A DNA stretch of 64,000 nucleotides from Salinisphaera sp049568105 (GTDB taxonomy: Bacteria > Pseudomonadota > Gammaproteobacteria > Nevskiales > Salinisphaeraceae). The position numbers and the translations under genes are program-made. The first letter of the stretch is position 1, and every line of letters starts with the position of its first letter. Positions 35,707 through 44,115 of this stretch are shown here, piece after piece. The stretch spans positions 3,534,001 through 3,598,000 of the forward strand of contig NZ_CP145335.1 in the NCBI RefSeq assembly GCF_049568105.1, given 5' to 3'. The notes beneath the pieces are model-generated. The model was not told where the DNA came from. It saw only the letters and a program-made list of their open reading frames with translations, and did no database searches.

Positions 35707-36642
35707 CTAGATGAGCGGTAGCTGAGCCTCGATCGCCGGTCGCTGGGCTTCGTACTGGGGCGGCAGCTTGAGCTGGCCCCCCAGGGTTTCGACCGGCTCG
35801 TCCACGGTGAAACCCGGGCCATCGGTGGCGATCTCGAACAAGGCCCCGCCGGGCTCGCGAAAATACACCGATTCGAAATACTGGCGATCGATCACCGGCG
35901 TCGGCGATAGCCCCAGGCTCTGGGCGCGTTCGCGCAGTACCGTTTGGTGTTCGACATCGCGGGCCCGAAAAGCGACGTGATGAATCGAGCCGGCGCCCTG
36001 ACGATGTACTGGCGCTTCAGGCGCGCCCAGCACATCGACCACGGCGCCGACCCCGGCCCCACCCTCGGCCTGCAAACGTCGACTCGGTCCTTCCTCGGCC
36101 ACGTCTTCAAAGCCGAAGACTTCGCGCAGCACCCGTACCGTCGGTGCCGGATCCGCGACCCGGATCGTGGTACCGAAAAAATTGCGCAGCGCATGTTGGG
36201 CCGGCACATCACCGCCAGCCGAACCATTGATCGCGGCTGCCCAGTCGGTTTCGACCAGGGCCAGCGACAGTCCGTGTGGGTCGGAAAACGACAGCCGCGG
36301 CGTGCCGAAACGAGCGCCGCGCTCGATCGCAACACCGGCGTCGTTACCCAGCCGCTCGGCCCAGTAATCGAGACTGCCCGGCGCGACTGCCCAGACCAGA
36401 TCGGCCGGCTCACCGCGGCCGGGGCGCCCTGCTGCGGCCTGTACGAACGGAAAAAAAGTCAGCGCACTGCCGGGTGTGCCGTACTGATCGCCGTAGTACA
36501 GATGATAGGTGCCGGGATCGTCGAAATTAACGGTTTTCTTGACCAACCGTAGGCCCAGCGTATCGACATAGAAATCGCGATTCGCACGCGGGTGGCCGCA
36601 GATCGCGGTGACATGGTGCAGGCCCGGGCTTGCATCGGACAT
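35707..36642 (-). CDS. VOC-family ring-cleaving dioxygenase-like protein
   Basis: Protein of 311 aa with two vicinal-oxygen-chelate modules. The first begins GLHHVTAICGHPRANRDFYVDTLGLRLVKKTVNFDDPGTYHLYYGD, the second GSIHHVAFRARDVEHQ, and the last metal-ligand segment is EPGGALFEIATDGPGF. This matches the MhqO/MhqE (hydroquinone-linked) group of putative ring-cleavage dioxygenases involved in quinone and aromatic stress. The ATG at 36642 is preferred to a GTG at 36651. It is divergent from the tricorn-like protease gene. Confidence 0.87.
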   Translation of the reverse strand: MSDASPGLHHVTAICGHPRANRDFYVDTLGLRLVKKTVNFDDPGTYHLYYGDQYGTPGSALTFFPFVQAAAGRPGRGEPADLVWAVAPGSLDYWAERLGNDAGVAIERGARFGTPRLSFSDPHGLSLALVETDWAAAINGSAGGDVPAQHALRNFFGTTIRVADPAPTVRVLREVFGFEDVAEEGPSRRLQAEGGAGVGAVVDVLGAPEAPVHRQGAGSIHHVAFRARDVEHQTVLRERAQSLGLSPTPVIDRQYFESVYFREPGGALFEIATDGPGFTVDEPVETLGGQLKLPPQYEAQRPAIEAQLPLI

Positions 36643-36685
36643 AGTAAGCACTCGGCGATGATGATGGGCCCAGCATACGCCTCAA

Positions 36686-36719
36686 GCCCCGCCAAGCGGC
36701 AGCCTAAGCGGGGCGAGTT
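36686..36719 (+). terminator. Orphan terminator-like hairpin on the plus strand
   Basis: GCCCCGC (36686-36692) and GCGGGGC (36708-36714) pair across a 15-base loop and are followed by GAGTTTTCT. It lies between two divergent genes, where no plus-strand gene ends. It could end a short leader RNA, act as an attenuator for the protease gene, or be fortuitous. Confidence 0.45.
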
Positions 36720-36861
36720 TTCTACCCCATCAGCGCCAAGGACTCGGCAGCACGTCGCGCTGCTGCATTGCTCGCTGCTCGTGCCCCGCCATGGGGACTG
36801 GCGCCGTGCCGTACGGGCTTTAACGGTACGAGCGCGAAGGCATGGGCAACAGCGGTCTGGT

Positions 36862-36867
36862 TATAAT
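36862..36867 (+). promoter_or_regulatory. Consensus -10 box ahead of the tricorn-like gene
   Basis: A perfect TATAAT 112 bases before the chosen start. No good -35 stands 17 bases upstream, so an activator or an extended element would be needed. Confidence 0.35.
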
Positions 36868-36979
36868 CCGGCCGCGGCTGGCCGATCATGGCTTGCGGCT
36901 TCGATGGCACACAACCTCGCACGCTTTTTGCTTTTGGCGAGCGGGACTTTGCCGCACTGGCCAAACGGGGGATTTCAGC

Positions 36980-39900
36980 ATGGTTCGAGTCGGAACACGC
37001 ATCGGGTTAGCACTCGGTCTGATGGGGCTGGCGACTACGCCAGTTTTCGCCGCGGACCACAGCCCCGACGCTAGCCAGGCGCCCGCGGGCAATCAAGGCT
37101 ATTATCGCGACCCGAGCCTGTCGGGCAATCAACTCGCATTCGTCGCCGAGGGCGATATTTGGCTGAGTCGTATCAAGCATCCGACCCCGCACCGGCTGAC
37201 CAGCACGCCCGGTGCCGAAACCAGTCCGTTCATCTCGCCGGACGGCAAGCAAGTGGCCTTCGTCTCCGATCGCGATGGGCCCAGCGAGGTCTATGTCATG
37301 CCGGCCGCCGGCGGCCTACCCAAACGCGTGACCTTCGAACAGGCCAAGCTGCGCCTACGCGGCTGGCTGGCCAACGGACGGCTGCTATATGCCACCACCG
37401 GCAGCGTCGGGCCGTCCAGCCAATGGCAGCTGCGCACCGTCGATCCGAAGACCGGCCAGTCACGGCCGATTCCACTACAGGACGCGCTGGCCGGGGCCTT
37501 GACCGATGACGGACAAACCCTGTTGTTCACCCGCTTCGGCCTGGGCTTGACCGGCGACAACGCCCGTATCTATCGCGGCGGCGCGATGGGCCAGCTCTGG
37601 CGCTATGCTATGAACGGCGATCATGAGGCCCAGCGCCTGCCAACCGAAGGCTCGGTCAGCGCGCCGATGGTTTGGCAACAACGGGTGTATTTCGTCTCCG
37701 ATGCCAACGGCCATCCGAATATCTGGTCGACCCAGTTCGATGGCAGCGATCGCCGCCAGCTGACCCACTACCGGAATTTTACGCCGCGCTCGCCGATGCT
37801 CGATCAGGGCCGCATCGTCTATCAGCTTGGCGCTGACATCGATTGGCTGGATCTGGCCAGCGGTCAGACCCATGAGCTCGATCTAGCGCTACCTTCGGAT
37901 TTCCGACATCGCCAACGGCGTTGGATCGACGATCCAATGAGCGATCTCGATACGGTGCATCTATCCGGCGACGGTCGACGCGCGGTCCTGACCGCGCGCG
38001 GCCACGTCGCGACCATTGGCACCAATGCGGCGCGCATTGTCGGCATCAGCCCGGCTCGGACGCCCCGCCTACGGGCTGCGGTCACCGGCCCCAAAGGCCG
38101 CTGGCTGTATGCCATCAGCGATGCCACCGGCGGGCAAGAAATCTGGCGTTTTGCTGCCGACGGCAGCGGTCACGGCCAAGCCCTGACCCACAACGGTCGA
38201 GGCATACGCTGGAGCCTGCACCCGTCGCCAGATGGGCGCTACTTGGCGCATGACGACGATCACGGCAACATCTGGCTGCTCGATCTGAAATCCGGCGACA
38301 ATCACAAGATCCTGTCGCAGGGCACCGGCGGCACGGCCGCGGATTTCATCCGCTGGTCGCCCAACGGCCAATATCTGGCTGTCGCCTGGCGGCGCCGCGG
38401 CGATGCCCGCGAACGCATCGATCTCTACGGCATTCGCGAACAACGCCACCAAACCGTGACCAGCGATCGCTATCGCAGCTTCGCACCGGCATTTTCGGCC
38501 GACGGCCGTTGGCTGTATTTTCTCTCCGATCGCGACTTCGCCCCTACCCCGGGCTCGCCCTGGGGCGATCGCAATCTGGGGCCAGCGTTCCAGGATCGCA
38601 GCCAGATCTATGCCCTGGCACTCACCCAACAAGCCGATTTCGGCTTCGCCCCGCCAACCGAACTGAACCCGCTCGAACACGATGGCGCCGATCCATCATC
38701 GTCGGATGACGATCCGTCTAAGCCGTCGAACAGCGACCAGACCGAGCCACCGCCGCGCGTGAGCTGGCCGCGACTGGCCGACCGGCTCTGGCCAGTGCCG
38801 ATCGCCGCCGGCGACTATCGCGATCTCGGCATAACCGCCAAGCGGCTGTATGTCCTCGCGGCCACTCCGCCCAAACCGGCACAGCTGCACAAGGGCCAGG
38901 CCGATACGCAGCTGCTGTCGATCGCGATCCAGCGCATCGATCCCAAGGCCAAGACCTATGCCGACAACGTCGCCGGCTTCGAGCTCGGCGCCCACGGCCA
39001 ACGGCTGCTGCTGCAGCGCGGTCGCGACGGCCACGATCTGCTGATCGTCGATGCTTCGGCCACGCTGGATGACGATCTGTCGGGCCACCAGGTCCGCAGC
39101 GGCGACTGGGGCTTCGAGATCCAGCCGGCCGCCGAATGGCGCGAGCTGTTCAACGATGCCTGGCTGTTGCACAAGGCCGCATTCTTCGACCCGAACATGC
39201 GCGGCGCCGACTGGCCGGCGGTCAAAAAACGCTATGGTGCCCTCGTCAATCGCGTAGCCGATCGCCGCGATCTCAACGACGTACTGGCCCAGATGAAGGA
39301 CCAGCTCTCGGCCATGCATTCCCAAGTCCGTGGCGGCGACGTCGAACAGGCCGAACCGTCAGTCAAAGGCGCATCGCTGGGCGCCGATCTAGAACAGACC
39401 AAGCACGGCATCCGGATCGGCCATATCTATCGCAGCGATCGCGACCTGCCAAGTCAGGCGGGGCCGCTAGCCAAGCCCGGCGTAGATGCCCGGTCGGGCG
39501 ATGTGATCGTGGCCGTCAACGGCCAGCGCATCGAGCGGCTGGCCGGCCTGTATCGCGGCCTGCGCAACGAAGTCGACCATCAGGTACTGCTCACGATCCA
39601 GCGCGATGGCCACACCCACAAGACCGTCGTCGAGCCGGTCGGACTGAAGCAGGATGCGCATCTGCGCTATCGCGACTGGGCGATCGGCAATCGCGAGAAA
39701 GTGGCCAAGGCCAGCCACGGCCGCATCGGCTACCTGCATCTATATGCCATGGTCGGCGACGACATCGCCCAGTTCGTACGCGATTTCAAGGCCCAGTACC
39801 GCAAACAAGGGCTGATCATCGACGTCCGCCGCAACCGCGGCGGCAATATCGATAGCTGGGTTTTGGACCAGCTCATGCGCCGACCGTGGATGTTCTGGAA

Positions 39901-40375
39901 ATCCCCCGGTGCCGATGCCCAACGCAATATGCAGCAGGCTACCCGGGCGCATATCGTGGTGCTCACCGATGCCCTGACCTATTCCGACGGCGAGACGTTT
40001 TCGGCCGGCATCAAGGCACTCGGCATCGCACCGCTGATCGGAACGCGCACCGCCGGGGCCGGCGTGTGGCTATCCGACAGCCATACCCTGGCCGACGGCG
40101 GCCATGCCCGAATCGCCGAGTTCCCGCAGTTCGGAATCGACGGCCGCTGGCTGGTCGAAGGGCGCGGCATCAGCCCCGATATCCAAGTGGTCAACACGCC
40201 GCATGCCAGCTTTAAAGGCCAAGACGCCCAGCTGACGCGCGCGCTCGACTATCTACAGACCGCGCTGAAAAAAGCCCCGGTCAAGCCGCTCAAAGCCCAG
40301 AAGATTCCAGCGCTGGACGCCGACCAGCCCATGGCTCGGCCGGTGCAACCGCTCGATCATCCGGTCCGCGACTAG
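36980..40375 (+). CDS. Exported tricorn-like S41 protease
   Basis: Protein of 1131 aa with a Sec signal peptide (cleavage near VFA/AD, residue 24). Beta-propeller repeats follow (SPDGKQVAFVSDRDG, HPSPDGRYLAHDDDHGNIW, SADGRWLYFLSDRD) to about residue 600. An acidic/proline linker, the C1 helical domain, a PDZ domain (GDVIVAVNGQRIERLAGLYRGLR) and the S41 core complete it. Candidate active-site residues by tricorn analogy are His in SAMHSQ, Ser1002 in YSDGETFS and Glu1060 in VEGRG. GGGGGA precedes the ATG. It probably trims peptides in the periplasm; archaeal tricorn is cytoplasmic, so the exported location is a notable difference of this bacterial branch. Confidence 0.9.
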   Translation: MVRVGTRIGLALGLMGLATTPVFAADHSPDASQAPAGNQGYYRDPSLSGNQLAFVAEGDIWLSRIKHPTPHRLTSTPGAETSPFISPDGKQVAFVSDRDGPSEVYVMPAAGGLPKRVTFEQAKLRLRGWLANGRLLYATTGSVGPSSQWQLRTVDPKTGQSRPIPLQDALAGALTDDGQTLLFTRFGLGLTGDNARIYRGGAMGQLWRYAMNGDHEAQRLPTEGSVSAPMVWQQRVYFVSDANGHPNIWSTQFDGSDRRQLTHYRNFTPRSPMLDQGRIVYQLGADIDWLDLASGQTHELDLALPSDFRHRQRRWIDDPMSDLDTVHLSGDGRRAVLTARGHVATIGTNAARIVGISPARTPRLRAAVTGPKGRWLYAISDATGGQEIWRFAADGSGHGQALTHNGRGIRWSLHPSPDGRYLAHDDDHGNIWLLDLKSGDNHKILSQGTGGTAADFIRWSPNGQYLAVAWRRRGDARERIDLYGIREQRHQTVTSDRYRSFAPAFSADGRWLYFLSDRDFAPTPGSPWGDRNLGPAFQDRSQIYALALTQQADFGFAPPTELNPLEHDGADPSSSDDDPSKPSNSDQTEPPPRVSWPRLADRLWPVPIAAGDYRDLGITAKRLYVLAATPPKPAQLHKGQADTQLLSIAIQRIDPKAKTYADNVAGFELGAHGQRLLLQRGRDGHDLLIVDASATLDDDLSGHQVRSGDWGFEIQPAAEWRELFNDAWLLHKAAFFDPNMRGADWPAVKKRYGALVNRVADRRDLNDVLAQMKDQLSAMHSQVRGGDVEQAEPSVKGASLGADLEQTKHGIRIGHIYRSDRDLPSQAGPLAKPGVDARSGDVIVAVNGQRIERLAGLYRGLRNEVDHQVLLTIQRDGHTHKTVVEPVGLKQDAHLRYRDWAIGNREKVAKASHGRIGYLHLYAMVGDDIAQFVRDFKAQYRKQGLIIDVRRNRGGNIDSWVLDQLMRRPWMFWKSPGADAQRNMQQATRAHIVVLTDALTYSDGETFSAGIKALGIAPLIGTRTAGAGVWLSDSHTLADGGHARIAEFPQFGIDGRWLVEGRGISPDIQVVNTPHASFKGQDAQLTRALDYLQTALKKAPVKPLKAQKIPALDADQPMARPVQPLDHPVRD

Positions 40376-40410
40376 AACCGGGCACCAGGAGACTGACAGG
40401 GCCGGCGGCC

Positions 40411-41919
40411 TTAGCCGCCGCCGGCCGAATGCGAGGCTTGCATGTCGTCTTCTTCGGCGACTTCGTCGCGCGGCTGCTCATGCGGCGTCGGATCGGCGAG
40501 TTCGGCGGCCGGGCGGTTGAATACGCCGTCGATCCGGTTCAGACCGTCGAGCGCCGCGGTGCGATAGGCCTCGGCCATGGTCGGATAGTTGAAGGTGGTG
40601 TTCACGAAGTAGTCGATCGTGTTGCCAACGCCTTCCTGGCTCATGATCGCCTGGCCGATATGCACGATCTCGGAGGCCTGGTCGCCGAAGCAGTGGATGC
40701 CGAGAATTTCGTGGCTGATCGGGTCGAACAACAGCTTGAGCATGCCCACCGTATCGCCAGTAATCTGGGCTCGGGCGGTTTCCTGAAATAGGGCCTGGCC
40801 GACTTCGTAGGGCCGGCGGGCCTCAGTCAGTTCGCGCTCGGTCGGGCCGAGCGAGCTGATTTCGGGAATGGTATAGATCCCGGTCGGCACATCGTCGACA
40901 TAGCGAAAACCGGGGGTATCGATAGCATCCGCGCTGGCCGCCCGGCCCTGACCGTAGGCTGCACTGGCCAAACTGGGGATGCCGATCGCATCGCCCACGG
41001 CATGAATATGGCCGATCTGGGTGCGATAGCGCTCGTCGACCGCGATCTGGCCCCGCTGGTTGGGCTTAATGCCGAGCGCTTCCAACCCCATGTTGTCGGT
41101 ATTGCCGGTACGGCCGTTGGCCCACAACAGGGCATCCGCGCGCACCTTCTTGCCGGATTTGAGCACCAGGGTCACGCCATCGTCGTCGGCGATGATCCGG
41201 TCGTATTCTTCGTTGTGTCGGATCAGTACGCCATAGGTCAGACGCAGGTGGTAGGACAGGGCATCGCTGATCTCATCGTCGAGAAATTCCAGCAGCCGCT
41301 CGCGGCTGTTGATCAACTGCACCCGCACCCCGATGCCAGAAAAGATCGAGGCATATTCGCTGCCGATCACGCCAGCGCCATAGATGATCATCGAACGCGG
41401 CGTGAAACCGGGGTCGAGAATGGTATCGGAATTGAAGATCCGCGGATGCGTGAAATCCACATCCGGCGGCTCATAGGGCCGCGACCCGGTCGCGATTATG
41501 GCCTGATCGAAAATGATGGTGTCGCGCTGACCGTGGGCATGGGCCACCGATAGCCGATGCTCGTCTTCGAAATAGGCATGGCCACCGATCACATCGATGC
41601 CGTTACGGGCATAGAAGCTGGAACGCATCTGTACCTGCTGGCCGACGACCCGATGCAGGCGTTCGAGCAGCCAGGACAGCGGTGCTTCCGGGGTGCGCAG
41701 GTCGTACAGCATGCGTGAGGACTGCACCGACAGCAGCTGCTTAACCGCTTCGCGCAAGGCCTTGGAGGGGATCGTGCCGCGATGGGTACAGTTGCCGCCC
41801 ACATCGGCGACCCGCTCGACCACGGCCACCGACCGTCCATGCTTAGCGGCATTCAGGGCCGCGCTCTCGCCGGAGGGCCCGGTCCCGATGACCACCACTT
41901 CGTAGCGTTTTTCTGCCAT
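40411..41919 (-). CDS. sthA: Soluble pyridine nucleotide transhydrogenase
   Basis: FAD enzyme of 502 aa that transfers hydride between NADPH and NAD+, balancing NADPH surplus. FAD fold VVVIGTGPSGESAA (8-21), GGNCTHRGTIPSKALR with one cysteine where disulphide reductases have two, NAD(P) fold MIIYGAGVIGSEYASIF, and HAVGDAIGIPSLASAAYGQGR are all typical of SthA. The C-terminus has an extra acidic tail of about 30 residues (DPTPHEQPRDEVAEEDD). The ATG at 41919 fits the family start. It ends 36 bases from the convergent protease stop. Confidence 0.94.
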   Translation of the reverse strand: MAEKRYEVVVIGTGPSGESAALNAAKHGRSVAVVERVADVGGNCTHRGTIPSKALREAVKQLLSVQSSRMLYDLRTPEAPLSWLLERLHRVVGQQVQMRSSFYARNGIDVIGGHAYFEDEHRLSVAHAHGQRDTIIFDQAIIATGSRPYEPPDVDFTHPRIFNSDTILDPGFTPRSMIIYGAGVIGSEYASIFSGIGVRVQLINSRERLLEFLDDEISDALSYHLRLTYGVLIRHNEEYDRIIADDDGVTLVLKSGKKVRADALLWANGRTGNTDNMGLEALGIKPNQRGQIAVDERYRTQIGHIHAVGDAIGIPSLASAAYGQGRAASADAIDTPGFRYVDDVPTGIYTIPEISSLGPTERELTEARRPYEVGQALFQETARAQITGDTVGMLKLLFDPISHEILGIHCFGDQASEIVHIGQAIMSQEGVGNTIDYFVNTTFNYPTMAEAYRTAALDGLNRIDGVFNRPAAELADPTPHEQPRDEVAEEDDMQASHSAGGG

Positions 41920-42134
41920 CACTCGCTCGCTTTGCCAACGCAAAGATCGGAATTGTCGCATGTTGCGTGCCGAGTCGCCGCGGCCGGCGCCGATCTGTCG
42001 GGTTCGCGCCCCGGCAGGGCCAGCCCGGCCCTTGAGACGTCGCGCAGACAGCCGCAGCGACCGGTCCCGCCAATGACAGATCGACGAGCGCCCGCCGGCC
42101 CACCGCTACCGATCGGCTCGTGCAGTCATGGCGC

Positions 42135-42182
42135 ATGAAGAAGCGATCGGTCGTCATCTGCTTGCTAGCAGCCCTCCTGTAG
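42135..42182 (+). CDS. Possible 15-codon signal-like mini-ORF or broken lipoprotein
   Basis: ATG-initiated frame MKKRSVVICLLAALL followed by TAG, i.e. a complete basic n-region and hydrophobic core with nothing after it. One base further on, the +1 frame reads SCSAYRQPVAPN, which would complete a lipobox, so a one-base indel could have killed a small lipoprotein gene. A terminator hairpin ends 55 bases later. No ribosome site is obvious. Low confidence that it is translated. Confidence 0.25.
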   Translation: MKKRSVVICLLAALL

Positions 42183-42214
42183 CGCCTACCGGCAACCCGT
42201 CGCACCCAACCGCC

Positions 42215-42240
42215 ACGCCGCCAAGTACTGCGGCGTTTTA
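42215..42240 (+). terminator. Plus-strand terminator without an assigned gene
   Basis: ACGCCGC (42215-42221) and GCGGCGT (42230-42236) pair across eight bases and are followed by TTTA. No full-size plus-strand gene lies upstream, so a small transcript starting divergently from sthA and ending here is likely. Confidence 0.55.
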
Positions 42241-42331
42241 TGCGAATATCGCTTTAAAGCGTCCACCCATCGCCTCCGACCAGGCGCGAGTCGATGGCTG
42301 TCGGCATGCCACGCACTTGCCTTACAACACT

Positions 42332-42495
42332 GTAGGGCGGCCCCATCGGAAAACACGGACGCCCAACGATTCACGGCACGACGGCAATCCGGCGTTGCCG
42401 TTTCCTTACGTAGAACGCATCCGGCCCGCTCGCCATACCGGGTCTGGCCGTACAACGGCGCCAGCCCCGGACGCACATGAAACAACCGCCGCCTC
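42332..42495 (+). repeat. Degenerate element resembling the intergenic repeat (copy G, tentative)
   Basis: A GTAGGGCGG left edge, a GGCAATCCGGCGTTGCCG block and CATCCGGCCCGCTCGCC align loosely with the interior of copy F (GGCAACCCTGCGTTG, CGCCCGGCCGCTCCGCC). It directly abuts copy D. This may be an older copy into whose end D was placed. The rest of the 41920-42786 gap holds only the mini-ORF and its terminator. Confidence 0.35.
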
Positions 42496-42751
42496 TTAAG
42501 GCGTGTTGAGGTGTCGTCCGAGCGCCACCTTGCCGCTTCAAATCGTAGGGGCGAGGCGCAAGCCGCTCTATCGTGACCTGCCCGATCACGGCTCGTCAGG
42601 CGGGCCGACGCGATTTGGGCACAACCTTCGAGCCGAGGGGGGTTAGGCCGCAATCCTGCGTTACCGCTCACGGACGTCGCACTCGCGGCGCCTCGGCTTG
42701 CAGCCCAACAGTCCTGGGCGCGGACTCGCACGAAAGCCTAATACGCCCTAG
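42496..42751 (+). repeat. CTAG-ended intergenic repeat, copy D (256 bp)
   Basis: The left end TTAAGGCGTGTTGAGGTGTCG matches the family consensus except for the first bases; the right end is ATACGCCCTAG. It carries CAAATCG...GCGATTTGG and TTAGGCCGCAATCC...TTGCAGCCCAACAG as internal inverted pairs, and the shared GCTCACGGACGTCGCAC block. It lies upstream of the DUF2452 gene and ends 35 bases before its start. Confidence 0.85.
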
Positions 42752-42786
42752 GCTAAGCCCATCGTTTGACTGCATCTGTCGCTACG

Positions 42787-43368
42787 ATGAGCAAGAATCC
42801 GAACCCCGACGGCAAGGGCGCCTCGCCGGTGCTGGCTACCTTGCACGAAGCCCGCCGCGGACTGGCCAGCGTTGCGCCCAAGCATATCGAGCAGGTTACC
42901 GCCGAGCTGTTCACCTCGTTGTTCGTGCTCGAGTCGGAATTCCGCTTCAAGCCGGTATCCGGCAAACCCTACTATCTCTACGAACAGCCGGAACGCTTCT
43001 GGTTGGGCATCACGCCGCCGTCGATGATGAGCGCCGATGTCGGCGGCCGGTTCGTCGGCGTCTGCGAACTGCAATCCGATCTGACTTGGACCCTGGAGCT
43101 GGACGATGCCGTAGCCGAAGATGAAGATTTCATGGCCTGGCTGGCGGCCAAGCGGGCGGCCTTCGAACGCCGGCTCGGCGAGGCCGAAACCGTGGACGAT
43201 ATTCTGCCGGTCTACGAAGCCCGGCTCTCGTTCTATCGTCGGGCTTCGGCTTTTGGTGTGGCCCATTCGCTGGGCCGCTCGATGACGGCCTCGGGCATTA
43301 GCGGGTTATCCTATGACGAGGCGCGTGGCCTGCTGACCGACCGGACGAGCCGCGAGCCCAACGACTGA
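42787..43368 (+). CDS. DUF2452-family protein
   Basis: Protein of 193 aa. NPNPDGKG at 4-11, ELFTSLFVLESEFRFKPVSGKPYYLY at about 42-67, FWLGITPPSMM and LQSDLTWTLELDDAVAEDEDFMAW are the blocks I associate with DUF2452, a gammaproteobacterial family with no known function. It is soluble with no signal peptide. The ATG at 42787 is chosen at the conserved start; a TTG seven codons upstream is possible. Repeat copy D lies directly upstream, so part of the promoter may be inside or next to the repeat. Confidence 0.8.
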   Translation: MSKNPNPDGKGASPVLATLHEARRGLASVAPKHIEQVTAELFTSLFVLESEFRFKPVSGKPYYLYEQPERFWLGITPPSMMSADVGGRFVGVCELQSDLTWTLELDDAVAEDEDFMAWLAAKRAAFERRLGEAETVDDILPVYEARLSFYRRASAFGVAHSLGRSMTASGISGLSYDEARGLLTDRTSREPND

Positions 43369-43431
43369 GCGGGATTTGCACGGCCCTTGCTTATATCGCG
43401 TCCATGCCTTTTCCATCTTTCAGGTAACACC

Positions 43432-44076
43432 ATGTCCGACTTCCGATTTCGCCGCGCCGGCCGATCGATCTGGCCTGCCCTGGCCCTGGGGGCGCTATCT
43501 TGTCTTGCGGCACCGGCGGCTCTGGCTCTGCAGATCACCACCGATTGGCATGAAGAGCAATACGACGATCCCCAGGGCCAGCTCGCCACGCCGGTGATCG
43601 CGGCCGCCGTACGCAATAACGATCACATCTATGAGCTGCATCTGATCTGTGGTCGGGACCAGTACAACGGCGCTACGCCCGAGGCCCGCCGCGACGGACC
43701 GGTGCTCGAGCTGGCGATCTCGACTTTCACCGACGACGAACAAGAGACCGCGATCGATACCCAGGCCATCGAGGGACGCCCCGGGCAGGGTATCGATATC
43801 GGCCTGCAGGTCGGCGACATGTCTCGCGTGACCCGTACCTTTCGTGCCGAACAGGCCCCGAACGTGATCTCAACCGCGTTCAGCGCAGATGCCAAGCTGG
43901 GCAACGACGGTAATGGGCCCAAAGCCGGCCCACAGTTCGTCAGTGCGGCCGGCGACGGCCAGGGCATCACGATCTACAAAGCGCTGGGCCACGAATCGGT
44001 GACCCTGCCGTTTTCTCGCGATAACGAGCCGGTCGCACGTTTTCTCGGTGCCTGCCCGGTAACGGCCGGCGGCTAG
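43432..44076 (+). CDS. Exported hypothetical protein
   Basis: Translation of 214 aa with a Sec signal peptide (core about 14-30, cleavage near ALA/LQ at residue 34). The mature part is a beta-rich sequence (ITTDWHEEQYDD, YELHLICG, TITIYKALGHESVTLPFSR-like) with two cysteines, one in LICG and one in LGACPV near the end, that could form a disulphide. No family is recognised. An AGGT site precedes the ATG. It follows the DUF2452 gene after 63 bases and is convergent with aroG. Confidence 0.65.
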   Translation: MSDFRFRRAGRSIWPALALGALSCLAAPAALALQITTDWHEEQYDDPQGQLATPVIAAAVRNNDHIYELHLICGRDQYNGATPEARRDGPVLELAISTFTDDEQETAIDTQAIEGRPGQGIDIGLQVGDMSRVTRTFRAEQAPNVISTAFSADAKLGNDGNGPKAGPQFVSAAGDGQGITIYKALGHESVTLPFSRDNEPVARFLGACPVTAGG

Positions 44077-44086
44077 CACGCCGCCG
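44067..44086. terminator. Hairpin between exported-protein gene and aroG
   Basis: CGGCGGC and GCCGCCG with a six-base loop overlap the stop codon of the plus-strand gene, between two convergent genes. No U-tract. Confidence 0.5.
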
Positions 44087-44115
44087 ACCGGAACCATCCG
44101 CCGGCTACTGGGTGG

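Noticed and set aside
42128..42499. 123-codon plus-strand frame in the sthA-DUF2452 gap
   Set aside because: Composition is Pro/Thr/His-rich, it crosses a good terminator and a repeat-like element, and no family is seen.
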